Part shown: positions 14,544 through 22,274 of the stretch, one piece after another
Layout: every line of letters starts with the position of its first letter
Numbering within the stretch: the stretch's first letter is position 1
Assembly: GCA_002292955.1 (NCBI GenBank)
Contig: DBCH01000149.1
Span: 1-25,449 of the forward strand
DNA: 25,449 nucleotides
Source: Microbacteriaceae bacterium UBA963
GTDB taxonomy: Bacteria > Actinomycetota > Actinomycetes > Actinomycetales > Microbacteriaceae
Reading direction: 5' to 3'
Notes under the pieces: generated by a model
Databases searched by the model: none
Told to the model about the DNA's origin: nothing
The model's input: the letters and a program-made list of their open reading frames with translations, nothing else
Program-made: the position numbers and the translations under genes

Positions 14544-15209
14544 ATGGCTGAATCTCACGAGACCTCAGGGATGAGCGAGCTCGCCGAGGTCATCGAGCGC
14601 CTGCGTGCCGAGGGCGGATGCCCGTGGTGTGCGGAGCAGACGCACGAGTCGCTCGTGCAGTATCTCGTTGAGGAAACATACGAGCTCATTGAGGCTATTG
14701 AAGCCGGTGACCGGGACGACGTGATTGAAGAGCTCGGCGACGTGCTCTACCAGGTGATGTTTCACGCGAGCCTGGCGGCCGGCAACACGAACGAGAACTA
14801 CACGCTCGACGAGATTGCCCAGCGGGCCGCCGACAAGATGATCGGGCGTCACCCGCACGTATTTGGCGACGTTCAGTATGAAACCGCGGACGACGTGATT
14901 GCCGTGTGGGAAGACCTCAAGAAAGCTGACAAACCTGGTCGCGAATCCACGCTCGACGGCATTCCCCAAACCATGCCCGCGCTCGCGCTCGCCGACAAAC
15001 TCCTGGGCAAGGCGGCCAAACTTGACTTGGTCGACATCGGCGGTCCGGCGCCTTTCGCCTTCGAGAGCGAAGATGAGCTGGGGCCTCTGCTGGTGGCTAT
15101 CGTGGCCTCAGCCAGAGCACAGGGCCTCGACTCAGAGCGTGCCCTGCGCTCGGCCCTGCGCGAGTTGCAGATCGACATTCGGGAAGCCGAAGCCACCGAC
15201 GCCGACTAG
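14544..15209 (+). CDS. mazG: MazG-type nucleoside triphosphate pyrophosphohydrolase
   Basis: MazG hydrolyses (d)NTPs to monophosphates and pyrophosphate, a house-cleaning or stringent-response modulating activity. The 221-residue product has one clear MazG domain at about 12-120. Metal-binding acidic motifs are EETYE (about 43-47) and EELGDVLYQVMFHA (about 62-75). Further family motifs are KMIGRHPHVFGD near 98-108 and VWEDLKKADK near 120. The usual CPWD-x-x-QTH reads CPWCAEQTH here, with Cys29 in place of Asp. The C-terminal part is a shortened second half compared with the 263-residue E. coli protein. The ATG at 14544 has GGAG at 14535-14538. It is convergent with the downstream dehydrogenase, only 18 bases away. 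Confidence 0.92.
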   Translation: MAESHETSGMSELAEVIERLRAEGGCPWCAEQTHESLVQYLVEETYELIEAIEAGDRDDVIEELGDVLYQVMFHASLAAGNTNENYTLDEIAQRAADKMIGRHPHVFGDVQYETADDVIAVWEDLKKADKPGRESTLDGIPQTMPALALADKLLGKAAKLDLVDIGGPAPFAFESEDELGPLLVAIVASARAQGLDSERALRSALRELQIDIREAEATDAD

Positions 15210-15215
15210 CGGCGT
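15199..15215. other. Stem-loop spanning the mazG stop codon
   Basis: ACGCCG (15199-15204) and CGGCGT (15210-15215) form a 6-bp stem around ACTAG, which includes most of the mazG TAG. It lies in the 18-base gap between convergent genes. Without a T-tract it is at best a weak terminator. Confidence 0.3.
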
Positions 15216-15227
15216 GAATCGAACTCG

Positions 15228-16376
15228 CTAAATAATCCCGGCCGCCCGGCCGTATGTCATGGGGCCGCCCTTATCGGCCGGGAACCCGTAGCCGAGCACA
15301 AAGACCGTGTCGACATCCTCGGCACTCGCAGCAATTCCGTCGGCAACAACCCGTTGCCCCTCGGCGGCCAAGGCCCCGACGCAGCGTGTCACGATCTCGT
15401 GATCATCGAGAGGCCCCGACTCCGCAGGAACGTGTGCGACTCTGCCCGCCTTCTGGGCCGCTGAAATCAACTCAGCAATCTCGGCGCGTTCGGTGACGGA
15501 ACGGTCTTCTCCGTGGGCAAACCAGCCGGCACCCGTCTTATTGCCGAAATCGCCACGAGCTACCACGTCGCCTAAGAGGGCCCAGCCGGGTTCCTCGGCA
15601 TCACCGGCTTCGCGTCTGATGTGCCAGAGGATGTCGAGGCCGACGAGATCCATCACCCGAAACGGACCCATCTTGAACCCAAAATTTTCGAGAGCGGCAT
15701 CAATCTGAGCCGTCGATGCACCCTCGAGTGCGCAGTTCAACGCTTCGAGCACATAGGCGTCAAAAACGCGATTGCCGATAAAGCCATAACCCACCTGTGC
15801 CACGACCGCCGTCTTGCCCATGCGCACCACCAAGTCGAGCACTGCATCGAGCGTGTGGGTCGACGTGTGCCGTGCGTCGATAACCTCGACGAGCTTCTGA
15901 ACGTGGGCGGGGGAGAAGAAGTGAAGACCACAGACCTGCGCGCGGCGGTTCGTGGCCTCGGCGAGGGCATTCACATCCAGCGTCGATGTGTTCGTGGCGA
16001 GAAGAGTGTCGGGACGCACAATCCCATCCAGCTGGGCAAAAAGTGCACGCTTGGCCTCGAGATTCTCAACGATGGCCTCCACGACCAGATCGACGTCCGT
16101 GATGTCGTCAATCTCGTGCGCCGCGCGCAAGCGTTCACTCATCGTGGCCGCGTCATCCGCAGAGAGCGTGCCCTGAGCGGCCTGGCGCTCGAGTTCCCGC
16201 CCGATCCAGATCACCGCATCTGCGGCTCGTCCGGTTGCGTTGTCGAATAGGACAACGTCACACCCGGCGCGCAACAGGCAGAGCGCGATGCCGCGTCCCA
16301 TGTGTCCCGAGCCAACGACGGCGGCCCGCTCAATCCGTGTCACGTGGCACTCGTCGGTGGTCGCGGCTGCTGTCAC
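15228..16376 (-). CDS. 3-hydroxyacyl-CoA dehydrogenase (FadB-like dehydrogenase without hydratase domain)
   Basis: This enzyme oxidises L-3-hydroxyacyl-CoA to 3-ketoacyl-CoA with NAD+ in beta-oxidation or butyrate-type metabolism. The 382-residue product has an NAD-binding fold (VVGSGHMGRGIALCLLRAG, about 20-38) with the catalytic set Ser131 in TNTST, His152 in LHFFSPAHVQKLVEV, Glu164 and Asn202 in GFIGNRV. Two 3HCDH C-terminal domains follow, at about 205-290 and 325-382. The second has YGFPADKGGPM, as in the dehydrogenase half of FadB/FadJ, but no crotonase domain is fused. The GTG start overlaps the upstream stop as GTGA, indicating translational coupling with the NmrA-like gene. A second GTG at residue 12 is an alternative start. 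Confidence 0.88.
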   Translation of the reverse strand: MTAAATTDECHVTRIERAAVVGSGHMGRGIALCLLRAGCDVVLFDNATGRAADAVIWIGRELERQAAQGTLSADDAATMSERLRAAHEIDDITDVDLVVEAIVENLEAKRALFAQLDGIVRPDTLLATNTSTLDVNALAEATNRRAQVCGLHFFSPAHVQKLVEVIDARHTSTHTLDAVLDLVVRMGKTAVVAQVGYGFIGNRVFDAYVLEALNCALEGASTAQIDAALENFGFKMGPFRVMDLVGLDILWHIRREAGDAEEPGWALLGDVVARGDFGNKTGAGWFAHGEDRSVTERAEIAELISAAQKAGRVAHVPAESGPLDDHEIVTRCVGALAAEGQRVVADGIAASAEDVDTVFVLGYGFPADKGGPMTYGRAAGII

Positions 16377-17224
16377 CGGTCGCAGGCCAAGAACTGTTCG
16401 CGGTAGTTGAGGATGTGCCGGTCGAGGGGAGCTGCGGCAACTCCCGAGAGTGCGCGAATGTCGTCGGAGACCAGCGACATCTCATCGGCTCGAATCGAGT
16501 AGAAGCAGCTTCGCCGGGATTCCTTCATGGCCACGGGGTCGGGGAGGCCCTTGGTCAGGAGCCGGTCAAAGTCGTCCACGTCTTCGTAGGCCAGTTTCGT
16601 TCCCAGAAGGCTGTTGATGCGCTCAGCGGTCTGACCGAACGTGAGCGCCTCGGGACCGGTGAGGTTATAGGTTTTTCCTTCGTGACCGGAAGTGCGCAGG
16701 GCACCGGCTATCGCCGCACCGATGTCGCGACGAGAGACCCAGCTGGTCGTCCCCGAACCGGCGGGGGCCGCACACAAGCCCTGATCAAACATGTGGGGTG
16801 AGCTGGCTTGATACAAGCTCGTGCGCAGGAAGGTAAAGGGAACGCCCGAGGCGCGAATCATGTCTTCGGTCTCGGCGTGAGACACGCTGTGGATAAAGAC
16901 CGCGTCGGTAGCGGCATTGACGTACGAGAGATACGCGAGCTGGGCCACATCCGCCTGGCCCGCGGCCTCCACGAACGCACTGTGTTTGCGCAGACGTTCG
17001 TCGTGAGTTTCGTAGAGCGACACCATGAAGACCCGGTCACCGGGATTCAGCGCATCGGCAACCCGCTGTGGATCGGCGAAGTCGCCCTCCAGCACCTCTG
17101 CCGCACCGAAGTGCGCAGCCCTTTTTGCGTCGCGCACCAAGAGTCGAACCGCAACCCCCGACTCAATGAGTAGTCGAGCGGCCTCGCCCCCGACATGGCC
17201 GGTGGCTCCGGTGATCACAATCAC
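16373..17224 (-). CDS. NmrA-like NAD(P)-binding oxidoreductase (atypical SDR)
   Basis: The 283-residue product has an N-terminal Rossmann fold, VIVITGATGHVGGEAARLL, with the TGATGxVG signature (about 5-12) followed by VRLLVRD, typical of the NmrA/quinone-oxidoreductase-2 type of atypical short-chain dehydrogenases. The classical YxxxK catalytic motif is not evident. Such proteins act as NAD(P)H-dependent reductases or as redox sensors; the substrate cannot be told. The GTG start at 17224 has AAGGAG 5 bases upstream on the minus strand. The stop overlaps the dehydrogenase start by 4 bases, so the two form an operon. It is divergent from the acyl-CoA synthetase, which hints at a role with acyl-CoA metabolism but does not prove it. 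Confidence 0.85.
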   Translation of the reverse strand: MIVITGATGHVGGEAARLLIESGVAVRLLVRDAKRAAHFGAAEVLEGDFADPQRVADALNPGDRVFMVSLYETHDERLRKHSAFVEAAGQADVAQLAYLSYVNAATDAVFIHSVSHAETEDMIRASGVPFTFLRTSLYQASSPHMFDQGLCAAPAGSGTTSWVSRRDIGAAIAGALRTSGHEGKTYNLTGPEALTFGQTAERINSLLGTKLAYEDVDDFDRLLTKGLPDPVAMKESRRSCFYSIRADEMSLVSDDIRALSGVAAAPLDRHILNYREQFLACDR

Positions 17225-17256
17225 GATGTCTCCTTATGTTGAGCTCCGTACCCATT

Positions 17257-17271
17257 CTGTCGCCCTGACAG
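17257..17271. promoter_or_regulatory. Inverted repeat in the divergent NmrA-like / acyl-CoA synthetase promoter region
   Basis: CTGTC (17257-17261) and GACAG (17267-17271) form a perfect inverted repeat with a 5-base spacer. It lies in the -35 region of the synthetase promoter (-10 at 17281) and in the middle of the 68-base gap between divergent genes. It is a candidate operator for joint control. Confidence 0.4.
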
Positions 17272-17280
17272 CCCGACGCG

Positions 17281-17286
17281 TATAGT
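17281..17286 (+). promoter_or_regulatory. -10 element of a probable leaderless acyl-CoA synthetase transcript
   Basis: TATAGT matches the -10 consensus in five of six positions and lies exactly 6 bases before the ATG at 17293. There is no Shine-Dalgarno site. This is the clearest leaderless promoter in the window. No good -35 is seen. Confidence 0.6.
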
Positions 17287-17292
17287 TTCACC

Positions 17293-18888
17293 ATGCGCAC
17301 AGCGCCCGATTTCTTTGATGAGGCCCTGCGCACCGATTCACGAACGCGGGCAGTGGCCTTCTTCGACACCGAGGTGTCCTACGCCGCGGTGAACGCGCGG
17401 GCGAACGTGGCCGCCGCCTGGCTGAGGGCTCAGGGTGTTGGCCACGCCGATCGCGTCGTCGTTCAGTTGCAAAACGTGCCGCAGTTTGTGATTCTCGCGC
17501 TGGCCGTGTGGCGCATTGGTGCGGTGCTCGTTCCCGTCAACCCCATGTACAAGCGCGACGAACTGGTTCACGCAATTACCGATAGCGGCGCCAGTATGTT
17601 TATCGGCGCAGCCCAGACTGCCACCGAAGCTCGTGGCGCCTGCGTGATGGCCGAACTCGCGCGGTGCTGGTTCGTCGATGAGTTTGCCCTTCAGCAACGC
17701 AATGACGAGCGTCTTTACGCTACGGCGGCGGCAGGCGATGTCGACCCGACTCTCGCGGACATTCTCGGTGGGTCGGCAGAGGCCTCGGAAGACGCGCCCG
17801 CCGTAGCGTGGGAAGAACTTCGGCCGGAAGACACGGCTCTGATTTGCTACACGTCGGGTACATCTGGCAGCCCCAAGGGCGCCATCATGTCGCACGACAA
17901 CATCGCCGCGAGTGTGATTGCCTATCGCGACTGGTGGCAAATTCCCCGGGGGACAGACATTGCGGCTGTGGCGCCCCTGTGTCACATCACGGGAATCGTT
18001 TGCGGACTCCTCTTGCCGTGGCTCACGCAGTCTGCCGCCATCATGACCTACCGTTTTCACCCCGACGTGGTGCTCGACGCATTCACTGAACATCGCCCGG
18101 GTTTCATGGCCGCAACGGCAACGGCGTATCAGGCTCTGCTGGCGTCACCCCTGGCGTCACCCGAACGCTTTGCGTCCTTTCGAACGCTCTGTTCTGGCGG
18201 TGCGGCCTTGCCCACTGCTGTGCTCGAGCGATTCCAGGCCGAGACGGGTCACTATGTCTACAACGGGTACGGCCTCACCGAGACGTCCGCTGCGTGCATG
18301 TCCGTCCCGTTCGGCAGCGTGGCGCCCACCGACGCGGAGTTCGGCGTGGTGTCCACCGGACGCATGCTGGACGGCTTCGACATCCGCATTCTCGACGACG
18401 GCCACAATCACGTGGGGCCTGGCGAACTCGGCGAAATCGCCATCTCGGGCCGGGGAGTGTTTAGCGGTTACTGGCAGCGCCCGGAAGTTACTGCCGAGTC
18501 ATTTGTCGACGGCTACTTCCTGACCGGCGACATTGGCTGTATCCGTGACGACTGGATTTACGTGCTCGATCGCAAAAAGGAATTGATCAACGCCGCGGGA
18601 TTTAAGGTCTCGCCACGTGAGGTGGAGGATGTGCTCTACCGTCATCCGGCAGTTCGGGAAGCGGGTGTCACCGCAATGCCGGATGACTACCGCGGGGAGG
18701 CCGTGCTCGCGGTGATCTCGCTGCGTCTCGGTGCATCGGTCGACACGGAAGAGGTTCGCGCTTTTGTGAAGGAACGACTGGCTGCCTACAAGGTGCCCGC
18801 GCAGATAATTGTCGTCGACGACCTGCCAAAGAACACGAACGGCAAGATCCTGCGTCGCGAGTTGGCGGCGCTCGCCGTGCGAGAATAG
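17293..18888 (+). CDS. Acyl-CoA synthetase (AMP-binding, fatty-acid CoA ligase family)
   Basis: This ANL-superfamily enzyme activates a carboxylic acid with ATP to an acyl-adenylate and transfers it to CoA. The 531-residue product has all core motifs: the P-loop YTSGTSGSPKGAIMSH at about 186-201, GYGLTETSA near 323 (A5), YFLTGDIG near 412-419 (A7), VLDRKKELINAAGFKVSPREVE near 427-448 (A8) and PKNTNGKILRRE with catalytic Lys518 (A10). This pattern fits medium or long-chain fatty acid CoA ligases, but the acid cannot be specified. It is preceded by a probable leaderless promoter. hisS follows 5 bases after the stop and is probably co-transcribed. It is divergent from the NmrA-like/dehydrogenase operon. 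Confidence 0.93.
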   Translation: MRTAPDFFDEALRTDSRTRAVAFFDTEVSYAAVNARANVAAAWLRAQGVGHADRVVVQLQNVPQFVILALAVWRIGAVLVPVNPMYKRDELVHAITDSGASMFIGAAQTATEARGACVMAELARCWFVDEFALQQRNDERLYATAAAGDVDPTLADILGGSAEASEDAPAVAWEELRPEDTALICYTSGTSGSPKGAIMSHDNIAASVIAYRDWWQIPRGTDIAAVAPLCHITGIVCGLLLPWLTQSAAIMTYRFHPDVVLDAFTEHRPGFMAATATAYQALLASPLASPERFASFRTLCSGGAALPTAVLERFQAETGHYVYNGYGLTETSAACMSVPFGSVAPTDAEFGVVSTGRMLDGFDIRILDDGHNHVGPGELGEIAISGRGVFSGYWQRPEVTAESFVDGYFLTGDIGCIRDDWIYVLDRKKELINAAGFKVSPREVEDVLYRHPAVREAGVTAMPDDYRGEAVLAVISLRLGASVDTEEVRAFVKERLAAYKVPAQIIVVDDLPKNTNGKILRRELAALAVRE

Positions 18889-18893
18889 GGGTC

Positions 18894-20210
18894 ATGGCGC
18901 GCGACGTAAATCCCCCTCGAGGTATGCGCGATTTTCTCCCCGCAGAAAAGGCCGCGCGCGAGCAGGCACTCGCGGTGATTCGACACACATACGCTGCGCA
19001 CGGGTTCGATGAGATTGAGACCCCGGTGGTCGAGGACTACGACCGCCTGCACTCTGGCCTGGGCGGCGACAATGAAAAGCTGGGCTTCAGCGTGCTTAAG
19101 CGCGGACTCTCCCAGGACGATTTGACCGCGGCGTCAGCCGCCGGCGACCCCCACGCCCTCGCCGACCTGGGACTGCGATTTGACCTCACGGTGCCGTTGG
19201 CGCGCTATTACGCCACGCACCGCGCCGACCTGCCCGGCGTTTTTCGCGCCATGCACGTGGGCCCGGTGTGGCGAGCCGAACGCCCGCAGAAGGGCCGCTA
19301 CCGGCAGTTCGTGCAGTGTGACATCGACATCGTCGGAGACGCCACGTCTCTGGCCGAGGTTGAGCTGATCACGGCAACGTCGGCTGCTCTCGTCGCGCTG
19401 GGTCTTTCCGACTGCACGATTCGCCTCAATGACCGGCGAATCCTCTCGGGAATTCTGCACTGGTGTGGCTTTGCCAGCGAACGCTTTGAACAGGTTCTCA
19501 TCTCGGTCGACAAACTCGACAAGATTGGTGTTACCGGCGTGGTCACCGAACTTGCCGAATTCGGCGCAGATTCCGCCGCAGTTCTCGGCGGTCTGCTGGA
19601 GGGCATGGCGCCGGCGCTGGCCGCTGGCGGCGTTGAACTCGCCACCGAGGCGATTCTGGCCGTGCTGCCCGAGGGTATTGACCCGGATGCGGTTGCCGCG
19701 CTAGAGACGCTGGCCAACGCGCTGGGTCACCTGCCCAACGGAGTAAGCGTGGTGTTCGACCCCACCCTCGTGCGCGGAATGGGGTACTACACCTCCACCA
19801 TCTTTGAGATTTCTCACCCCGAGTCGGGCTCGTCCATCGGAGGCGGTGGACGGTACGACGGAATGATTGGTCGTTTCCTCGGCGAAGATGTGCCTGCCGT
19901 TGGTTTCTCGCTCGGCTTTGAGCGCATCATCGATCTCCTTCCGACCCCCACGACATCGTCGTCGGGAGTGGTGCTCATCCACGAGCCCGTGCTGGAAAAC
20001 GCCGACGGTGCGCTGGCCACCCTCATGGCCATCAAGGCCGAGCTGGTAGCCCAGGGAAAGCGCGTTCGCCTCGAGCGCCGCGTCAAGAACCTCACCCCGG
20101 TTCTGGATCGCGCCAAACTCGCGGGGTTCACATCGTTCGCGTTCGTTAGCGCTGACGACCGCACGCTGGCCGATATCACCCTCAAAACTCTCGACGAGTC
20201 GCGCCCCTAG
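18894..20210 (+). CDS. hisS: Histidyl-tRNA synthetase
   Basis: HisS charges tRNA-His with histidine; it is a class II enzyme. The 438-residue product has the N-terminal PPRGMRDFLP, motif 2 GPVWRAERPQKGRYRQFVQCDIDIVG split around residue 122-147, the HisA motif VRGMGYYTSTIFEI near 295, and motif 3 GGGGRYDGMIGRFLGED with VGFSLGFERI near 318-343. The C-terminal anticodon-binding domain is present. The RQFVQCDIDI form, with the long LKRGLSQDDL insert, differs from the RQLxQxGVE form of many other actinobacteria. I associate it with Microbacteriaceae from memory. ATG 18894 follows the synthetase stop by 5 bases with AGGGG as a weak ribosome binding site. The stop codon lies inside a hairpin. Confidence 0.97.
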   Translation: MARDVNPPRGMRDFLPAEKAAREQALAVIRHTYAAHGFDEIETPVVEDYDRLHSGLGGDNEKLGFSVLKRGLSQDDLTAASAAGDPHALADLGLRFDLTVPLARYYATHRADLPGVFRAMHVGPVWRAERPQKGRYRQFVQCDIDIVGDATSLAEVELITATSAALVALGLSDCTIRLNDRRILSGILHWCGFASERFEQVLISVDKLDKIGVTGVVTELAEFGADSAAVLGGLLEGMAPALAAGGVELATEAILAVLPEGIDPDAVAALETLANALGHLPNGVSVVFDPTLVRGMGYYTSTIFEISHPESGSSIGGGGRYDGMIGRFLGEDVPAVGFSLGFERIIDLLPTPTTSSSGVVLIHEPVLENADGALATLMAIKAELVAQGKRVRLERRVKNLTPVLDRAKLAGFTSFAFVSADDRTLADITLKTLDESRP

Positions 20211-20233
20211 AATTAGGGGCGAACTCAACTTTT
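20202..20233 (+). terminator. Probable weak terminator at the end of hisS
   Basis: CGCCCCTA (20202-20209) and TAGGGGCG (20214-20221) form a perfect 8-bp stem with loop GAAT. The hairpin contains the hisS stop codon TAG (20208-20210). TTTT follows only at 20230-20233, 8 bases from the stem, so termination may be partial. Confidence 0.5.
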
Positions 20234-20269
20234 CTTGCCATTGAGGGAAGACCCACACAAGGAGCAATC

Positions 20270-21550
20270 GTGACCTACATCGACGCAATCGGCGCCCGCG
20301 AAATTCTTGACTCGCGCGGTAACCCCACGGTTGAGGTGGAGGTTCTGTTGACCGACGGCACCGTATCCCGGGCTGCGGTTCCTTCAGGCGCATCCACGGG
20401 TGCTTTCGAGGCCTACGAGCTGCGCGATGGCGATAAGGGTCGCTACCTCGGCAAAGGCGTGCTCAAGGCAATCGCCGCCGTCACCCAGACAATCGCTCCG
20501 GTGCTCGACGGCATGGACGCCACGGACCAGCGCCTCATCGACGCCACGCTGATTGCACTCGATGGCACCGACAACAAGAAGAAGCTCGGCGCAAACGCCA
20601 TCCTTGGCGTGAGTCTGGCTGTGGCACGCGCCGCGGCTGATTCGCGTGACCTGCCGCTCTTTCGCTACGTAGGCGGACCCAACGCCCACACACTCCCCGT
20701 GCCACTCATGAACATCATCAACGGTGGCGCACACGCCGACACCGGTGTGGATATTCAAGAATTCATGGCCGTCCCCCTGGGCGCCTCGTCGTTCTCCGAA
20801 GCCTTGCGCTGGGGCACCGAGGTTTACCACGCGCTCAAAGACCTCCTGAAGAGCAAGGGCCTCGCCACGGCACTCGGCGACGAAGGCGGCTTCGCGCCCG
20901 ATCTGCCCAACAACCGCGCTGCGCTGGAACTCATCATGGAGGCCATCGGCAAGGCCGGCTTCACACCCGGCAAGGATGTGGCCCTGGCCCTCGATGTGGC
21001 ATCCACGGAGTTCTTTGCCAACGGCGCGTATTCGTTCGAAGGCTCCACGCGTTCGGCCGCCGAGATGTCGGCCTACTACGCCGAACTGCTGGCCGCCTTC
21101 CCGCTGGTCTCAATTGAAGACCCGCTGGCCGAAGACGACTGGGCGGGCTGGACACACCTCACCGCCGAACTCGGCGACAGGGTTCAGCTCGTTGGTGACG
21201 ACCTCTACGTAACCAACCCGAAGCGACTGGCCGAGGGGATTGCCCAGCGCGCCGGAAACAGCATCCTTGTCAAGGTCAACCAGATCGGTACGCTCACCGA
21301 GACGCTCGATGCCGTTTCGATGGCACAGCGCCACGGCATGACGGCCATCCTGTCGCACCGTTCGGGCGAGACCGAAGACACCACGATTGCCGACCTCGCT
21401 GTGGCCACGGACTGTGGCCAGATCAAGACGGGTGCGCCGGCGCGAAGCGAGCGCGTGGCCAAGTACAACCAGCTGCTGCGCATCGAAGAAGAGCTGGGAG
21501 AGGCCGCCGTCTTCGCCGGTCGCTCCGCTTTCCCGCGATTCACAGCGTAA
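20270..21550 (+). CDS. eno: Enolase
   Basis: Enolase converts 2-phosphoglycerate to phosphoenolpyruvate in glycolysis and gluconeogenesis. The 426-residue length is normal. Visible features are AREILDSRGNPTVEVE at the N-terminus, the loop PSGASTGAFEAYELRD near 39-53, MNIINGGAHADTGVDIQEFM near 147-166, GDEGGFAP with Glu205, the metal ligands in SIEDPLAEDDW and GDDLYVTN, catalytic Lys335 in ILVKVNQIGT, and SHRSGETEDT. The GTG at 20270 has AAGGAG 5 bases upstream and a typical N-terminus, so the start is secure. ftsB and the DUF501 gene follow, a conserved order in actinobacteria. Confidence 0.98.
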   Translation: MTYIDAIGAREILDSRGNPTVEVEVLLTDGTVSRAAVPSGASTGAFEAYELRDGDKGRYLGKGVLKAIAAVTQTIAPVLDGMDATDQRLIDATLIALDGTDNKKKLGANAILGVSLAVARAAADSRDLPLFRYVGGPNAHTLPVPLMNIINGGAHADTGVDIQEFMAVPLGASSFSEALRWGTEVYHALKDLLKSKGLATALGDEGGFAPDLPNNRAALELIMEAIGKAGFTPGKDVALALDVASTEFFANGAYSFEGSTRSAAEMSAYYAELLAAFPLVSIEDPLAEDDWAGWTHLTAELGDRVQLVGDDLYVTNPKRLAEGIAQRAGNSILVKVNQIGTLTETLDAVSMAQRHGMTAILSHRSGETEDTTIADLAVATDCGQIKTGAPARSERVAKYNQLLRIEEELGEAAVFAGRSAFPRFTA

Positions 21551-21555
21551 GCCCG

Positions 21556-21561
21556 TAGCCT
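21556..21561 (+). promoter_or_regulatory. Candidate leaderless -10 element for ftsB
   Basis: TAGCCT is followed by exactly 6 bases (TTTCGT) and then the ftsB ATG at 21568. No ribosome binding site is present between the eno stop and this ATG. No good -35 is seen. Confidence 0.35.
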
Positions 21562-21567
21562 TTTCGT

Positions 21568-22272
21568 ATGGATCCGAAGCGCCCAGACGTTCGCGGGGTA
21601 CCCCGCGAGAGTGCGGCCGGTTCGACAGGAGCGACATCGCGCGCACCGCGAACGAAGAAAGGACGCCCCGAGAGGGCACGCGCTAACGCGGCGCGGCCAA
21701 CCGAAGAGCGACGTCCGAGGATTGCCAAAGACCGGGCAGAACGACCGGCCAGCACTTTCCGGCTGAAGCCGGTGCGCACGTGGGTGCGCGCACGCACCGA
21801 GGTAACCCCCACCGGTGAACGTCGCGTGGGTATCTGGCTGGGCAGTTTTCGCATCTCGGGACTCACGGTTCTCGTGCTGGCGCTCGTCATCCTGGGGGTC
21901 GGCGTGCTCGGCCCGCAGATCAATGTTTTTGTTGAGCAGCGGCGCGATGTCGCCGACCTCGAACAACTGGTGCGTGAAAAGGAAATGGCCATCGATGACC
22001 TCGAAAAGCAGCGCGCGCGCTGGGAGGATCCGGCCTACATTCGCGCCCAGGCCCGCGAGCGTCTCTTTTACGTGATGCCCGGAGACATCAGCTTCATTGT
22101 GATCAGCGACGTGCCGATTGTGGAACGTCCACTGGAGAAACCCAGCACGACAGTTCAATCCACGAAGTCTGATTGGGTGCGCGGACTGTTCAACTCCGTC
22201 ATGGTCGCAGGGCTCTCGGACGCCACCCCGGCAGAACTTGACGCTGCCACAAATGCGCCGGGAACGAACTAG
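21568..22272 (+). CDS. ftsB: Septum formation initiator FtsB/DivIC family protein
   Basis: FtsB/DivIC proteins are bitopic membrane proteins of the divisome that pair with FtsL and FtsQ to activate septal wall synthesis. The 234-residue product has a long, very basic cytoplasmic N-terminus of about 90 residues rich in Arg, Pro and Ala. One transmembrane segment is at about 95-115 (LTVLVLALVILGVGVLG), then a short coiled coil at about 118-148 (RRDVADLEQLVREKEMAIDDLEKQ split here). The family-typical WEDPAYIRAQARERLFYVMPGD follows. The C-terminal tail is Thr/Ala-rich. E. coli FtsB has only about 100 residues; long N-terminal extensions are usual in actinobacteria. The gene follows eno by 17 bases and the DUF501 gene follows after 2. 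Confidence 0.9.
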   Translation: MDPKRPDVRGVPRESAAGSTGATSRAPRTKKGRPERARANAARPTEERRPRIAKDRAERPASTFRLKPVRTWVRARTEVTPTGERRVGIWLGSFRISGLTVLVLALVILGVGVLGPQINVFVEQRRDVADLEQLVREKEMAIDDLEKQRARWEDPAYIRAQARERLFYVMPGDISFIVISDVPIVERPLEKPSTTVQSTKSDWVRGLFNSVMVAGLSDATPAELDAATNAPGTN

Positions 22273-22274
22273 TC

